From positions 51,257-115,256 of the forward strand of contig JBDSJD010000035.1 of the NCBI GenBank assembly GCA_039917615.1: 64,000 bases of DNA, written 5' to 3'. This stretch comes from ZC4RG30 sp039917615. GTDB lineage: Bacteria; Pseudomonadota; Gammaproteobacteria; Steroidobacterales; Steroidobacteraceae. The notes beneath the pieces were generated by a model. It had not been told where the DNA came from, ran no database searches, and saw only the letters and a list, made by a program, of their open reading frames with translations. A program made the position numbers and the translations under genes. Each line of letters opens with the position of its first letter. Position 1 is the first letter of the stretch. Of this stretch, positions 1-7,836 are shown piece by piece.

Positions 1-137
1 GGCGTGTCCTTGCCGCGAGCCGCGATCGCGGCAAAAGTGCCCACCTCGTCGGCCACCGACACCACCGGAAAATGGAACAGCGACAACCAGGTGTCCCAGA
101 GAATGCGGTCATCAACATTGACGGGCAGTGTGCTCAT
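1..137 (-). CDS. O-methyltransferase-like protein, N-terminal fragment (cut by window edge)
   Basis: Only the first 45 codons are inside the window. They read MSTLPVNVDDRILWDTWLSL followed by a helical stretch with VADEVGTFAAIAA. This resembles the N-terminal dimerisation region of acetylserotonin/caffeate-type SAM-dependent O-methyltransferases, where a short helix and an 'ADELGLF' segment come before the winged helix. The SAM-binding domain lies outside, so the assignment is a family-level guess. The gene lies 30 bases downstream of the MetE-like gene on the same strand and is probably the last visible member of that operon. Confidence 0.55.
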   Translation of the reverse strand, partial: MSTLPVNVDDRILWDTWLSLFHFPVVSVADEVGTFAAIAARGKDT

Positions 138-167
138 ACTTTTCTATTGAAGATGGTTGCGAGCGAA

Positions 168-1322
168 CTAGCGTCGGCCCCAGAGCCGCCGTGAAGCAAT
201 GGCTGCGCCGTCGACCAGCGCCTTGAGCTTCAGCCACACGATATCCGGATCGACCGGACCAAAACCAGCAAAGGTGCCGAAGCCACAGTCGGTGCCAGCC
301 AGCACGCGCTCGCGGCCCACGATGTCAGCGAATTTTTCGAGCCGCTCTGCGACCAGTTCAGGATGCTCGACATAGTTGGTCGTGGTGCTGAGCACCCCCG
401 GAATCAGCAACTTGTCATCCGGTATCTGTGACTTGAGATCACGGAATACCTTCCATTCGTGCGCATGGCGCGGGTTGGCAGCTTCGAACAGGATGGCCTG
501 CGGCCTGGCCTTCATGACCACTGGCAACAGCTTCTCCATGGGCACATCGTGCGTATGTGGGCCTTCGTAATTGCCCCAACACACGTGCATGCGCACGCGA
601 TCAGCGGGCACATTGCGCAGCGCGTGATTCAGCACCTCGACATGCCGCGCGGCGAGACTGATGAAGTCCGTTTCGCTACGGTCGCGGTACATGGTGTGGC
701 GACCCATGGCAAGGTCAGGCGCGTCGATCTGGATCAACAGCCCTGCCCTCGTCAGGCCTTCATATTCCGCGCGCATGCCCTCGGCCACCGCCTCGAGATA
801 CGCATCCTGCGTCGGGTAATGCTCGTTGGGCTGGAACAGCGCGATCGTGCCCGGCGAAGCCGTATTGATGAATCCCTCCATCGGGTTCGTCGCGGCGATG
901 GCCGCCTGCATGTTGGCGATGTCTGCCTGCATCGGCGCCAGATCCTTCACGCGGACGTCGGCGACGCAGCGCGGACGGCGGTATTTTGCCGTCGAGCCGA
1001 GTTTCGCAAGTTTTTCCAGCAGGCGTGGGTGTTCAACCAGATCCTGCCCGGGCTCGCGTGGCGTGTCCCCATCGAAGCCGGAGAGACGGTCCTTGATATA
1101 GGTGGCGTAGCTGATCTTGCCCATCTCGCCATCGCTGACGACATCAATACCCGCCTCGACCTGTTTCGCGACCACGGCGATCACCGCATCCGCGATTATT
1201 TTGTCGGGATTTGGCGGCAACGGGCCGTTGTTTTCACGGGCGAACAACACGTCCGAAACAATCTGCGAGCGCGGCAGGCTGCCGACATGCGTAGTGAGAA
1301 TACGGTCGACACTACGCAGCAC
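168..1322 (-). CDS. MetE C-terminal-domain-like methyltransferase (cobalamin-independent methionine synthase family)
   Basis: This 384-residue protein matches the C-terminal (catalytic) barrel of cobalamin-independent methionine synthase but lacks the N-terminal barrel of true MetE. It opens with the family signature TTHVGSLPR. It keeps the residues expected to bind the catalytic zinc: His and Cys in MHVCWGNYEGP, a Glu in ILFEAANPR and a Cys in AGTDCGFGTF. Such stand-alone proteins include alkyl-thiol transferases acting on corrinoid-free substrates, and the real acceptor is unknown here. The start is a GTG with AAGGA eight bases upstream, and the VOC gene ends 15 bases before it. A second, divergent member lies two genes upstream in the same operon, so the pair may handle methyl transfer in a catabolic route rather than methionine synthesis. 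Confidence 0.85.
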   Translation of the reverse strand: MLRSVDRILTTHVGSLPRSQIVSDVLFARENNGPLPPNPDKIIADAVIAVVAKQVEAGIDVVSDGEMGKISYATYIKDRLSGFDGDTPREPGQDLVEHPRLLEKLAKLGSTAKYRRPRCVADVRVKDLAPMQADIANMQAAIAATNPMEGFINTASPGTIALFQPNEHYPTQDAYLEAVAEGMRAEYEGLTRAGLLIQIDAPDLAMGRHTMYRDRSETDFISLAARHVEVLNHALRNVPADRVRMHVCWGNYEGPHTHDVPMEKLLPVVMKARPQAILFEAANPRHAHEWKVFRDLKSQIPDDKLLIPGVLSTTTNYVEHPELVAERLEKFADIVGRERVLAGTDCGFGTFAGFGPVDPDIVWLKLKALVDGAAIASRRLWGRR

Positions 1323-1337
1323 GGAGATTCCTTCGCC

Positions 1338-1874
1338 TCAGCGAAACATATTGTTGTTGCGATGATCGCCGCCGAGCCAGCGCTTCAATTCGCTGTGCGC
1401 ATCCTGCAGCCGCACAGCATTGATCTTGGCGGCGTCCGGATGATCGCGCGTGAACTCGCAGAGCATGCCGTTCGGATCCTCGACATAAATAGAACGGCAG
1501 TAACCGTGCTCTAGTACGTAGAACCTGGGCTCCGCATAGCCGGCGTCCTTCAGGCGCTTCTCGATGCCTGCCTGAGTCTCGGTATCGACATTCAGCGCGA
1601 TGTGGTGGAAAGGCGAGACCGGGATTGTCGGCGAGAACAACTGCTCGTCTTCCTTGTTGGCAAACTGGAAGAACGCCAGCGCGCCACCATCGGCCAGTGC
1701 GAAAAAGCAGTGGCAGTAGGTGCGCTCCTTGCCGAAGAGCTCATCTTTCTCGCACCAGGTGGCCACCAGCGGCAGGCCGATGATGTCCTCGTAGAAATGC
1801 CGGGTGGCCTCCAAGTCCTTGGAGGTGTAAGCCGTATGGTGCAGACGTGAAGGCAGTTTTGCTGAGATGGCCAT
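1338..1874 (-). CDS. VOC family (glyoxalase/extradiol-dioxygenase fold) protein
   Basis: The protein of about 178 residues has one glyoxalase/bleomycin-resistance/dioxygenase module. It shows the usual opening LHHTAYTSKDLEATRHFYED, a central His in FHHIALNV and the closing CRSIYVEDPNGMLCEF, whose Glu is the usual last metal ligand. Members are metal-dependent lyases, isomerases or dioxygenases, so the reaction cannot be told from sequence. I chose the ATG at 1874, preceded by AGGG, over an in-frame TTG seven codons earlier. The gene sits between two MetE-like genes in one operon and probably acts on an intermediate of the same pathway. Confidence 0.85.
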   Translation of the reverse strand: MAISAKLPSRLHHTAYTSKDLEATRHFYEDIIGLPLVATWCEKDELFGKERTYCHCFFALADGGALAFFQFANKEDEQLFSPTIPVSPFHHIALNVDTETQAGIEKRLKDAGYAEPRFYVLEHGYCRSIYVEDPNGMLCEFTRDHPDAAKINAVRLQDAHSELKRWLGGDHRNNNMFR

Positions 1875-1919
1875 TTGAGTTCCCTGCTTCTCCAATGCGA
1901 AACGGATCCGAAGTGAACT

Positions 1920-2951
1920 TCAGTTGTGTTCCTGGCGGACCATGCGGGCGCCGGCCACCATGGCCGCGAGCTTGCCGTCCGCAACCTCGCGCGGCAGGTA
2001 TTTCATGCCGCAATCGGGCGCGACGATGATGTTCTCCGGGGGAACATATTCGAGCGCGCGCCGGATGCGCGCAGCCACAATCTCCGGTGTCTCGATGTTC
2101 ATATCCGAAAGGTCGATCACGCCGAGGATGATCTGCTTGCCCGGCAGGGTCTTGAGCACGCTGCAGTCGAGGTTCGATTGCGCTGTTTCGATGGAGATCT
2201 GCCGGCAGCTGCATTGCGAGAGCTCGGACAGGAACGAATAGCCTTCCGGACCGGGACGCGAATGGATGATGGCGGCATAGCCAAAACAGATGTGTACGGC
2301 GGTTTTTCCGGTGATGCCTTCCAGCGCGGCATTCAGCGCAGCCAGGCCGAACTTGCGAGCCTCTTCCGGTCGTGCCTGCATGTACGGTTCATCGATCTGC
2401 ACGACATCGGCGCCCGCCGCAAACAGGTCGCGGATCTCCTCATTCACAGCCTTGGCGTAATCCATGGCGGCCAGCTCGCGGCTGCCGCCGTAATGGTCGA
2501 TCTGCGCCTGCTGCGACATCGTGAACGGGCCGGGAACGGTGATCTTGATATGCCGCTGCGTATTGGCGGAAAGAAAACGCACGTCATCGGCCATCACTGC
2601 ATGGCGGCGGCGGATCTTGCCGGTAACGCGCGGCACCGGGTTCGGATGGCCGCTGCGGTCCAGCGCCTCACCGTGGTTGTCGAGGTCGACGCCTTCTAGC
2701 GCGGTAGCAAAGCGGTTCGAATAGCTCTCACGCCGAATCTCGCCATCGGAAATGATGTCGATGCCGGCCTTTTCCTGCGCGCGAATCGCGAGCAACGTTG
2801 CGTCCTGCCAGGCTTCCTCGAGATATTCTTCCGGCACCCGCCAAAGTTCCCTGGCGCGCACCCGCGGCGGAAAACGGCCAGCGAGCTTCTTGCGATCAAT
2901 CAGCCATTCTGGTTGCGGGTAGCTGCCGACGAGTGTGGTGGGAAACAGCAT
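1920..2951 (-). CDS. MetE C-terminal-domain-like methyltransferase, second copy
   Basis: This 343-residue single-barrel member of the cobalamin-independent methionine synthase family starts MLFPTTLVGSYPQPEW. The putative zinc ligands are His and Cys in AVHICFGYAA and Cys in VAPDCGMKYLP; the DGE turn in DIISDGEIRRE is also typical. It is clearly divergent from the copy at 168-1322, so the two look like partners with different substrates rather than a recent duplication. The ATG is preceded by AGGAAGG. A CaiB-type CoA-transferase is 23 bases upstream and a VOC protein 45 bases downstream, all in one direction. True methionine synthase is unlikely because the folate-polyglutamate-binding N-terminal half is absent. 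Confidence 0.85.
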   Translation of the reverse strand: MLFPTTLVGSYPQPEWLIDRKKLAGRFPPRVRARELWRVPEEYLEEAWQDATLLAIRAQEKAGIDIISDGEIRRESYSNRFATALEGVDLDNHGEALDRSGHPNPVPRVTGKIRRRHAVMADDVRFLSANTQRHIKITVPGPFTMSQQAQIDHYGGSRELAAMDYAKAVNEEIRDLFAAGADVVQIDEPYMQARPEEARKFGLAALNAALEGITGKTAVHICFGYAAIIHSRPGPEGYSFLSELSQCSCRQISIETAQSNLDCSVLKTLPGKQIILGVIDLSDMNIETPEIVAARIRRALEYVPPENIIVAPDCGMKYLPREVADGKLAAMVAGARMVRQEHN

Positions 2952-2974
2952 CTGTGGTCCTTCCTGAAGATTGT

Positions 2975-4144
2975 TCAGTCCTGAACTGAGGAGAGCGCGG
3001 GCCAGGACTGCGAAACGCCGAGCAGGGCGCGGATCGCCGCGCCGTGTTCGTCCAGCAACGGGGCGGCACGCACCGCGTCAGCGCGCTGGCCATCGAACTG
3101 CACCGCCGGTCGCACAGCATGCGTGGCCTGATGTCGCCCGTCCACCGGCACCATCAGCCCGAGATGTTGCACCTGAGGATCTTTCACGGCGGCATCCACG
3201 CGATTGATCGGGGCATAGGGTACATCGTTGGCGCCCAGCCGCTGCTCCCAGTGCGCCGCCGGCTGCTGCGAAAACAGGCGGTCGAGCTCCCGGCCCAGCG
3301 CGTCGTAATTTTCGATGCGCAGCAGTCGCGTCGCGAATCTCGCATCGGTGGCAAGACCAGGCGCATCGAGCGCCGCCAGCAGTCCGGTCCAGAATTTTTC
3401 CAGGGACGAAAGATGGATCGCGATGAGACCGCCATCACCGGTACGCAGGATATGGGCCTGCGCCAGACGCGGCCGGTCCTGCGAGCGCGGCACGGTACCC
3501 AGCGCGAAATACGCGGCGTAAGGCTCGACGGTGAAATGCGCCATCGCCTCCAGCATCGACACCTCGACGACTCGACCACGACCCGTGCGGCCACGATCAA
3601 ACAGCGCTCCCAGCACGCCATAGGACGCATAGATGCCGGTAATCGCATCGGCAAGCGCGGGGCCGAGAAACCGCGGCCGCTCTTCATCGACCACCACGCT
3701 GAGAAATCCCGACAACGCCTGCGCCACCGAGTCGTAGCTTGGCCGGTCTACATAAGGACCGTCGCCACCGAAGCCACTGATCGAGCAGTACACGAGCTTG
3801 GGGTTCAGCTCCTGCAGCCGTTTCGCGCCTGCGCCGAGACGGTCGGCGGTGCCAGGCCGGAAGTTCTGGATGAAGACATCCGCCTCTGCAATCAAGGTGT
3901 CGAAGATCACCCGATCGCCTGCCTGCTTCAGGTCCAGCGCCAGGCTTCGCTTGTTGCGGTTGTAGGCCTGGAAATGCGGCGAGTAGTTGCCGCCCTGATA
4001 GGCGCGATAGGGATCGCCGTCCGGGCTTTCGACCTTGATCACATCTGCGCCCAGGTCGGCGAGCATCATGCCGGTGCAGGGTCCGGTGATGAAAGTGCCC
4101 TGCTCGACGATCTTCACGCCCTTGAGCACATCCAGACCTTTCAT
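2975..4144 (-). CDS. CaiB/BaiF family (type III) CoA-transferase
   Basis: The 389-residue protein is full length for type III CoA-transferases, which move CoA between carboxylic acids through an enzyme-bound aspartyl anhydride. Visible features are the N-terminal VLKGVKIVEQGTFITGPCTG, the MLADLGADVIKVESPDGDPYR segment that binds CoA, the NRNKRSLALDLK stretch, and the probable catalytic Asp166 in ALADAITGIYA. The start ATG overlaps the stop of the upstream citryl-CoA lyase-like gene as ATGA, implying coupled translation. The pairing suggests that a carboxylate is loaded with CoA here and the thioester is cleaved by the neighbouring lyase. The substrate is not readable from the sequence. Confidence 0.92.
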   Translation of the reverse strand: MKGLDVLKGVKIVEQGTFITGPCTGMMLADLGADVIKVESPDGDPYRAYQGGNYSPHFQAYNRNKRSLALDLKQAGDRVIFDTLIAEADVFIQNFRPGTADRLGAGAKRLQELNPKLVYCSISGFGGDGPYVDRPSYDSVAQALSGFLSVVVDEERPRFLGPALADAITGIYASYGVLGALFDRGRTGRGRVVEVSMLEAMAHFTVEPYAAYFALGTVPRSQDRPRLAQAHILRTGDGGLIAIHLSSLEKFWTGLLAALDAPGLATDARFATRLLRIENYDALGRELDRLFSQQPAAHWEQRLGANDVPYAPINRVDAAVKDPQVQHLGLMVPVDGRHQATHAVRPAVQFDGQRADAVRAAPLLDEHGAAIRALLGVSQSWPALSSVQD

Positions 4145-4947
4145 GTATCTCCCCGCACGAAACCCGGCGGCAGCGGACCGTCGTAATCGATCGCCTGCGC
4201 CGCCGCATGTGACAACACGAAGCCGATCGGCTTCGTCTGCTCCTCCAGCAGATGGGCGACGAGACTTGCAGTACGCGCCAGCAATGGCACGCCCTTCAAC
4301 GCGCCGAGCGGAAAGCCCGCATCCAGCAGCACCGCCGGTATCGCAGCCGACACATTCATCACCAGCGCCTTGCCGGTGAGTTCCGGCAGTAGTGCTTCAA
4401 CCTGCTTCGCTGCGCGGCGGTGCGCGTCCGGCAGGCCCGCCTCCGTGGCAACCGCGAACAACCGTGTGGCGCGTGGATCCTCACCCTTGTGCAATGGGTG
4501 GCCGTAGCCAGGCACCGGCTTGCGCGCGGAACGCAGCTCAGTGACAGCGGCGGCGGCGGCCGTCTTGAGATCAGACCCGCTGCTGCGCGCAACCACATCG
4601 GCGAGCAGCCCGCCTGCATCCTGCGCTGCGCCGAGGATCACCGAGCCGCAACCCAGCAACCCCGCGGCCACGGCGCCCTGCAGTGCTTCCGGCGCTGCGG
4701 CATAGGTCATGCGGCTGGCCTGCACGCTGGGCACCAGGCCGTGTTCGGCGATCGCCACCAGCGTGGCATCGAGCACGCGTCGCTGGGCTGGCTGCGGGAG
4801 TTCGCCCGACAGCAGAAACCACAGATAGTCGGTGAAGCTGACCTGGCCGATCAGATCGCGGCACAGGTCCTTGCCGCGGACGACAATAGTGTCGGCATTG
4901 GATGTGGAAAGCGCGGAGCTGCGATGCTCCTGGCGACCGATCTTCAT
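4141..4947 (-). CDS. Citryl-CoA lyase-like protein (citrate synthase superfamily)
   Basis: This 268-residue protein resembles the short citrate-synthase-like proteins usually called citryl-CoA lyase. Supporting segments are DTIVVRGKDLCRDLIGQVSFTD split over the N-terminus, the GYGHPLHKGEDPR active-site loop with its His, and an acidic residue in VLLDAGFPLGALKG near the C-terminus. The family catalyses reversible carbon-carbon cleavage or condensation of acyl-CoA esters with oxo-acids. It is the first gene of the operon, and its stop overlaps the CoA-transferase start by four bases. No transporter or regulator accompanies it. Its partner enzymes (CoA-transferase, VOC, MetE-like pair) point to degradation of a methylated or ether-containing organic acid, which is inference. 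Confidence 0.8.
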   Translation of the reverse strand: MKIGRQEHRSSALSTSNADTIVVRGKDLCRDLIGQVSFTDYLWFLLSGELPQPAQRRVLDATLVAIAEHGLVPSVQASRMTYAAAPEALQGAVAAGLLGCGSVILGAAQDAGGLLADVVARSSGSDLKTAAAAAVTELRSARKPVPGYGHPLHKGEDPRATRLFAVATEAGLPDAHRRAAKQVEALLPELTGKALVMNVSAAIPAVLLDAGFPLGALKGVPLLARTASLVAHLLEEQTKPIGFVLSHAAAQAIDYDGPLPPGFVRGDT

Positions 4948-5010
4948 TGCCTGCTGGGCCCCCTGAAACAGAATTCGTTATTAAGACGCTATGGTCAAAC
5001 GAATATCCTG

Positions 5011-5162
5011 ATGAATGAAAAGCTGGAAGAGCCGCGCCGTGAGTCGTTACTCACGGACCTGCACCAGCGTAGCCGCGACGTGAAGGCCGGACCGGACGGC
5101 CTGCGGTACGTCGCAACCGATGAGGAACAGGGGCGATCCTGCGGATTGAGCCGGACGATTGA
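5011..5162 (+). pseudogene. 3' remnant of a PQQ-dependent soluble aldose (sugar) dehydrogenase, frameshifted
   Basis: Read on the plus strand, this stretch gives LLTDLHQRSRDVKAGPDGL, then RYVATDEEQG. This is the last beta-propeller blade of soluble PQQ sugar dehydrogenases (family pattern RIRDVrxGPDGxLYxLTDE). At 5130-5134 one base seems missing from a G run. Shifting frame there restores the usual end AILRIEPDD and a stop at 5160-5162. The rest of the gene, over 300 codons, is absent because the upstream DNA is the intact citryl-CoA lyase gene on the other strand. It is therefore a stranded gene end left after a deletion or rearrangement. Confidence 0.6.
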
Positions 5163-5185
5163 ATCCGCAACGCGAAGATACGACG

Positions 5186-6010
5186 CTACTTCTCCGCAGT
5201 CGTGGGCTTGAAGAACGGCTCCCCGAAGTCGTCCTTCAAATCAATCATGTACTGGTTCTCATCCTGGCAGATGTATTCGCTGAGGCTCTCGCCGGGCGTC
5301 CACCTGATCTCCCACGTCGCGGTCCAGGGCCGCTCGTAGGCCCCCAGATCATCAATAGTCACCTCGTAGCGCAGCGTGCCCTTGTTGGGGCGCGTAATGC
5401 GCTCGATCGTGTGCAGCTTGTCGGTGTGGAAGTAGCCGTCGAACATCAGATAGGTGCGCTCGTTGAACCCCACGCTGTCGATAACCAGCGTGTCACCCTC
5501 CCACTTCCCCACGGAGTGCCCCATGTAGGTCGGCGTCAGGTCCTTCGGATGTGGCCGGCCGTCCATGAAGATCTCGCGCCAGATATGCGCGCCGCCCTCG
5601 AAGATCACGATGATCCGCTTCGGCTGCTGGATGAATTGCGCCGGATACGGCGTGCCGAAGGCGCGCGGGATTCCGGGCGGCAGGCAGAAACCCTGCGGGT
5701 CGTAGGCGTTCCTGGTCTTGGTCGAATAGGCGTTCATCGCCTTGGTCCAGGGCAGGTACGGAATGGCGTCTGGCGTGGACTGTCCGGTTTTCTGGTCGAT
5801 CACGCGCTTGCTGAGGTTCGTGACGTAGGGAAGGCTCCAGATCCCGTCGCCGCCCAGGTCCACCGTGCCATCGGCCAGGCGTGGCGTCGGCTCAGGCGGC
5901 GCTGCTGGCCTGGGTGCCGGAGCGGCGGCGTGCACTGGCGCAAGCATCAGCATCGCAGCGACGGCAACAATGGCAGGCGCTGCCGCCCGCAATGTGTCCC
6001 TCAATTTCAT
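5186..6010 (-). CDS. Exported protein of the 'GKWEGDTLV' family, partner of DUF6152
   Basis: This 274-residue precursor has a clear Sec signal peptide ending near APVHA, then an Ala/Pro-rich linker. The mature part carries FCLPPGIPRAFG, the QQPKRIIVIFEG segment, MDGRPHPKD and the strongly conserved SVGKWEGDTLVIDSVGF, followed by a HTIERI strand. Relatives are common in Acidobacteria and soil proteobacteria and are mostly uncharacterised; I cannot assign a reaction. The start overlaps the stop of the DUF6152 gene by ATGA, so the two are co-translated. The same pair is fused in one reading frame at 56279-58507, and a single member lies at 17181-17897. It probably works in the periplasm together with the DUF6152 partner. 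Confidence 0.8.
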   Translation of the reverse strand: MKLRDTLRAAAPAIVAVAAMLMLAPVHAAAPAPRPAAPPEPTPRLADGTVDLGGDGIWSLPYVTNLSKRVIDQKTGQSTPDAIPYLPWTKAMNAYSTKTRNAYDPQGFCLPPGIPRAFGTPYPAQFIQQPKRIIVIFEGGAHIWREIFMDGRPHPKDLTPTYMGHSVGKWEGDTLVIDSVGFNERTYLMFDGYFHTDKLHTIERITRPNKGTLRYEVTIDDLGAYERPWTATWEIRWTPGESLSEYICQDENQYMIDLKDDFGEPFFKPTTAEK

Positions 6011-6417
6011 TTCGCGCCCGCCGCAGCGTCGTCGTCGTTGGTGCCATTGAACAGACGCTTGCCACCTGCCAGCGTGACATTCGAGGCATTCGCCTTGTAG
6101 CTGTTGTCGCGCGCCCGCGAACCTTCGACCGTGACGGCGTCGCCGATCTTCAGCGTTTCGCGCGTCCAGCCGCGGCGCGCCAGACCGTTCGGACTGCCGA
6201 GTTCAAACGCCCAGTTGTGCGTCGCGCCCTTCTCGTCCTGCACATCGATGTAGAAGTATGTGTGCGGGTTGCGCCATTGGACCTTCGTGATCGTACCCGT
6301 CAGCTTGACGGGTTTCTCCGAGTTGAATTCAGCGGCGAACGAGTGATGGGCGTGAACCGGTATCGCGAGCAACCCCGCGATTGATAGCGCGGCCACGGCC
6401 GCCAGAGAGGTCTTCAT
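6007..6417 (-). CDS. DUF6152 family exported protein
   Basis: This small exported protein of about 136 residues matches DUF6152. After a signal peptide ending PVHA it begins HHSFAAEFNSEKPVKLTGTI, then KVQWRNPHTYFYIDVQDEKG, an LARRGWTRETLKIGDAVTVEG core and NVTLAGGKRLF. The paired His right after the cleavage site and the NPH motif are invariant in the copies I recognise. They could bind a metal, though nothing proves it. I chose the ATG at 6417, preceded by AGGAG, over an upstream in-frame start seven codons earlier. It is the middle gene of a three-gene minus-strand operon and overlaps its downstream partner by four bases. Confidence 0.85.
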   Translation of the reverse strand: MKTSLAAVAALSIAGLLAIPVHAHHSFAAEFNSEKPVKLTGTITKVQWRNPHTYFYIDVQDEKGATHNWAFELGSPNGLARRGWTRETLKIGDAVTVEGSRARDNSYKANASNVTLAGGKRLFNGTNDDDAAAGAK

Positions 6418-6447
6418 GTTGCGGATCTCCTGCATCAAAGCCAGAGG

Positions 6448-6852
6448 TCATTGCAGAGTGACTGTGAATTTGCCGTTCTCGGCGCCAAACGTGTACGTAC
6501 CGCTGTAGCGGCGCTTGTTCCATGAGCCGAGATTTTCGAGCTTGCCCGTGGCAACCCATCGCGCCGGCGTGCCTGACGCACTGGGCATGTCGGCCTCCAG
6601 CACCAGTGTCCACTTTTCGTAGTCGATGTCGGCGCGCTTGGCCTGAGCGGCCTTCGGACCGGGATTGATGACAGCCACGATCTTGCTGTCCTGCCAGTCC
6701 ATGCTCAGCACGAGCCGGCGCTGATCTTTGTCGCCCGGGCCCCAATAGCCCACCCAGCTGCCCTTAGCGGGATGGCCGACCTGGGCCGACGCCGACCCCA
6801 GGACGCAGATCCACCCTGCCATGACGATTGCTGCAATGCGCGAAACTCGCAT
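6448..6852 (-). CDS. Exported protein of unknown function (134 aa)
   Basis: The 134-residue precursor has a short signal peptide (MRVSRIAAIVMAGWICVLG, cleavage near SASAQ) and a compact beta-rich mature part. Recognisable segments are KGSWVGYWGPGDKD, RRLVLSMDWQDSKIVAVINP and a C-terminal RYSGTYTFGAENGKFTVTLQ. The repeated aromatic-Gly pattern fits a small barrel or lipocalin-like fold, but no named family comes to mind. It is the first gene of the operon with DUF6152 and its partner, 30 bases upstream of the DUF6152 start, so it probably acts with them outside the inner membrane. The start has GGGGGTAAGG upstream. Confidence 0.7.
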   Translation of the reverse strand: MRVSRIAAIVMAGWICVLGSASAQVGHPAKGSWVGYWGPGDKDQRRLVLSMDWQDSKIVAVINPGPKAAQAKRADIDYEKWTLVLEADMPSASGTPARWVATGKLENLGSWNKRRYSGTYTFGAENGKFTVTLQ

Positions 6853-7038
6853 GCCTTACCCCCGGTTCCCTCTGGTGTTCCAAGCCGACCGCCGCCTGCG
6901 GCCTGGCAGCGTCACCGTTCGGCTTTTGTCTTGATGGTGCGAACCAACTACTCCCCGCAAACTAACACGGTACCGGCGCGCGGGGGAAGCTGGGGGGCGA
7001 GGAGGCCTCGCATCGAGCCACGAGAATAAATCCGCGTC

Positions 7039-7836
7039 TTATGAATCGTGAATGTACGCCCCTTGAGAGACGGGTCTTGCTGCACCGTGGCGGCCCGTGA
7101 GGTGCACCAGCAATCCCAGGATACCCATCACCCAGACGATCACCGGGCTCGACGGCAGGTCGGTGACCAGCGAAACCCCGAGGCCCGCCACATAACTGCC
7201 GATCGCGAGCGCATAACCGATGAGGAGCTGTCGCTTCGGCGCATGACGGGAGGTTGCCACCGCGGGCACGATGAGGCTGGTGAACACCAGGTACACGCCC
7301 ACCAGTTGCACCGACGCCGTCACGACGATCGCGAACAACACATAGAAGCCGATGCGCCCGATGCGGTCGCGCACCAGGAACCACACCAGCGCGAAGATTG
7401 CGGTCAACACTGCGGTACGGATCAACTGCGCAGTCGACACCCACAGGATTTGCCCCGCAAGCAAATCCTTGAGATTCTCACCGCCATGCGGATTGTTGGC
7501 CAACAACAATATCTGCGCGGTGGAGGCAAGCACGAACAGGATGCCGATCAGCGCCTCCTGCACTTCGGGCCGCTTACGTTCAGTCCAGGTGAGCAGCAAT
7601 GCGCCGGCCAGCGCTGCGGCGCCAGCCGCCGCCTGCGCGCCCCACCCTTCGATCGGTAGATCAAAGCTGTTGGCCGCGATGACGCCCAGGCCCGCCACCT
7701 GCGCGATGGCCAGATCAATGAACACGATGCCGCGGGACAGCACCTGTTGCCCCAACGGCACGTGTGAGATGGCCACCAGGCAGCCCGCGATGAGTGCGGG
7801 TAACAAGATGCTGAAGTCGGTGAACATGTTGTTCAT
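7039..7836 (-). CDS. Metal (zinc/manganese-type) ABC transporter permease, ZnuB/ABC-3 family
   Basis: This 265-residue integral membrane protein has about eight hydrophobic segments and the hallmark segments of ABC-3 metal permeases: VLSRGIVFIDLAIAQVAGLG near the N-terminus, EALIGILFVLASTAQIL, and VGVYLVFTSLIVPAVATS. These proteins form the membrane channel for Zn2+ or Mn2+ uptake. The start overlaps the stop of the binding-protein gene by ATGA. No ATP-binding protein gene lies between them or downstream before 6852, although this family needs one, so the ATPase must be encoded elsewhere. It is the last gene of a four-gene operon. Confidence 0.9.
   Translation of the reverse strand: MNNMFTDFSILLPALIAGCLVAISHVPLGQQVLSRGIVFIDLAIAQVAGLGVIAANSFDLPIEGWGAQAAAGAAALAGALLLTWTERKRPEVQEALIGILFVLASTAQILLLANNPHGGENLKDLLAGQILWVSTAQLIRTAVLTAIFALVWFLVRDRIGRIGFYVLFAIVVTASVQLVGVYLVFTSLIVPAVATSRHAPKRQLLIGYALAIGSYVAGLGVSLVTDLPSSPVIVWVMGILGLLVHLTGRHGAARPVSQGAYIHDS

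Noticed and set aside
459..1514. Long open frame on the plus strand opposite the MetE-like and VOC genes
   Set aside because: It has no family resemblance, is rich in Arg/His/Ala as expected for an antisense frame of high-GC genes, and both minus-strand genes have ribosome sites and conserved motifs.
3044..4186. 380-codon plus-strand frame opposite the CaiB gene
   Set aside because: It is a codon-composition shadow of the strongly conserved CoA-transferase and lyase genes and lacks a ribosome site.
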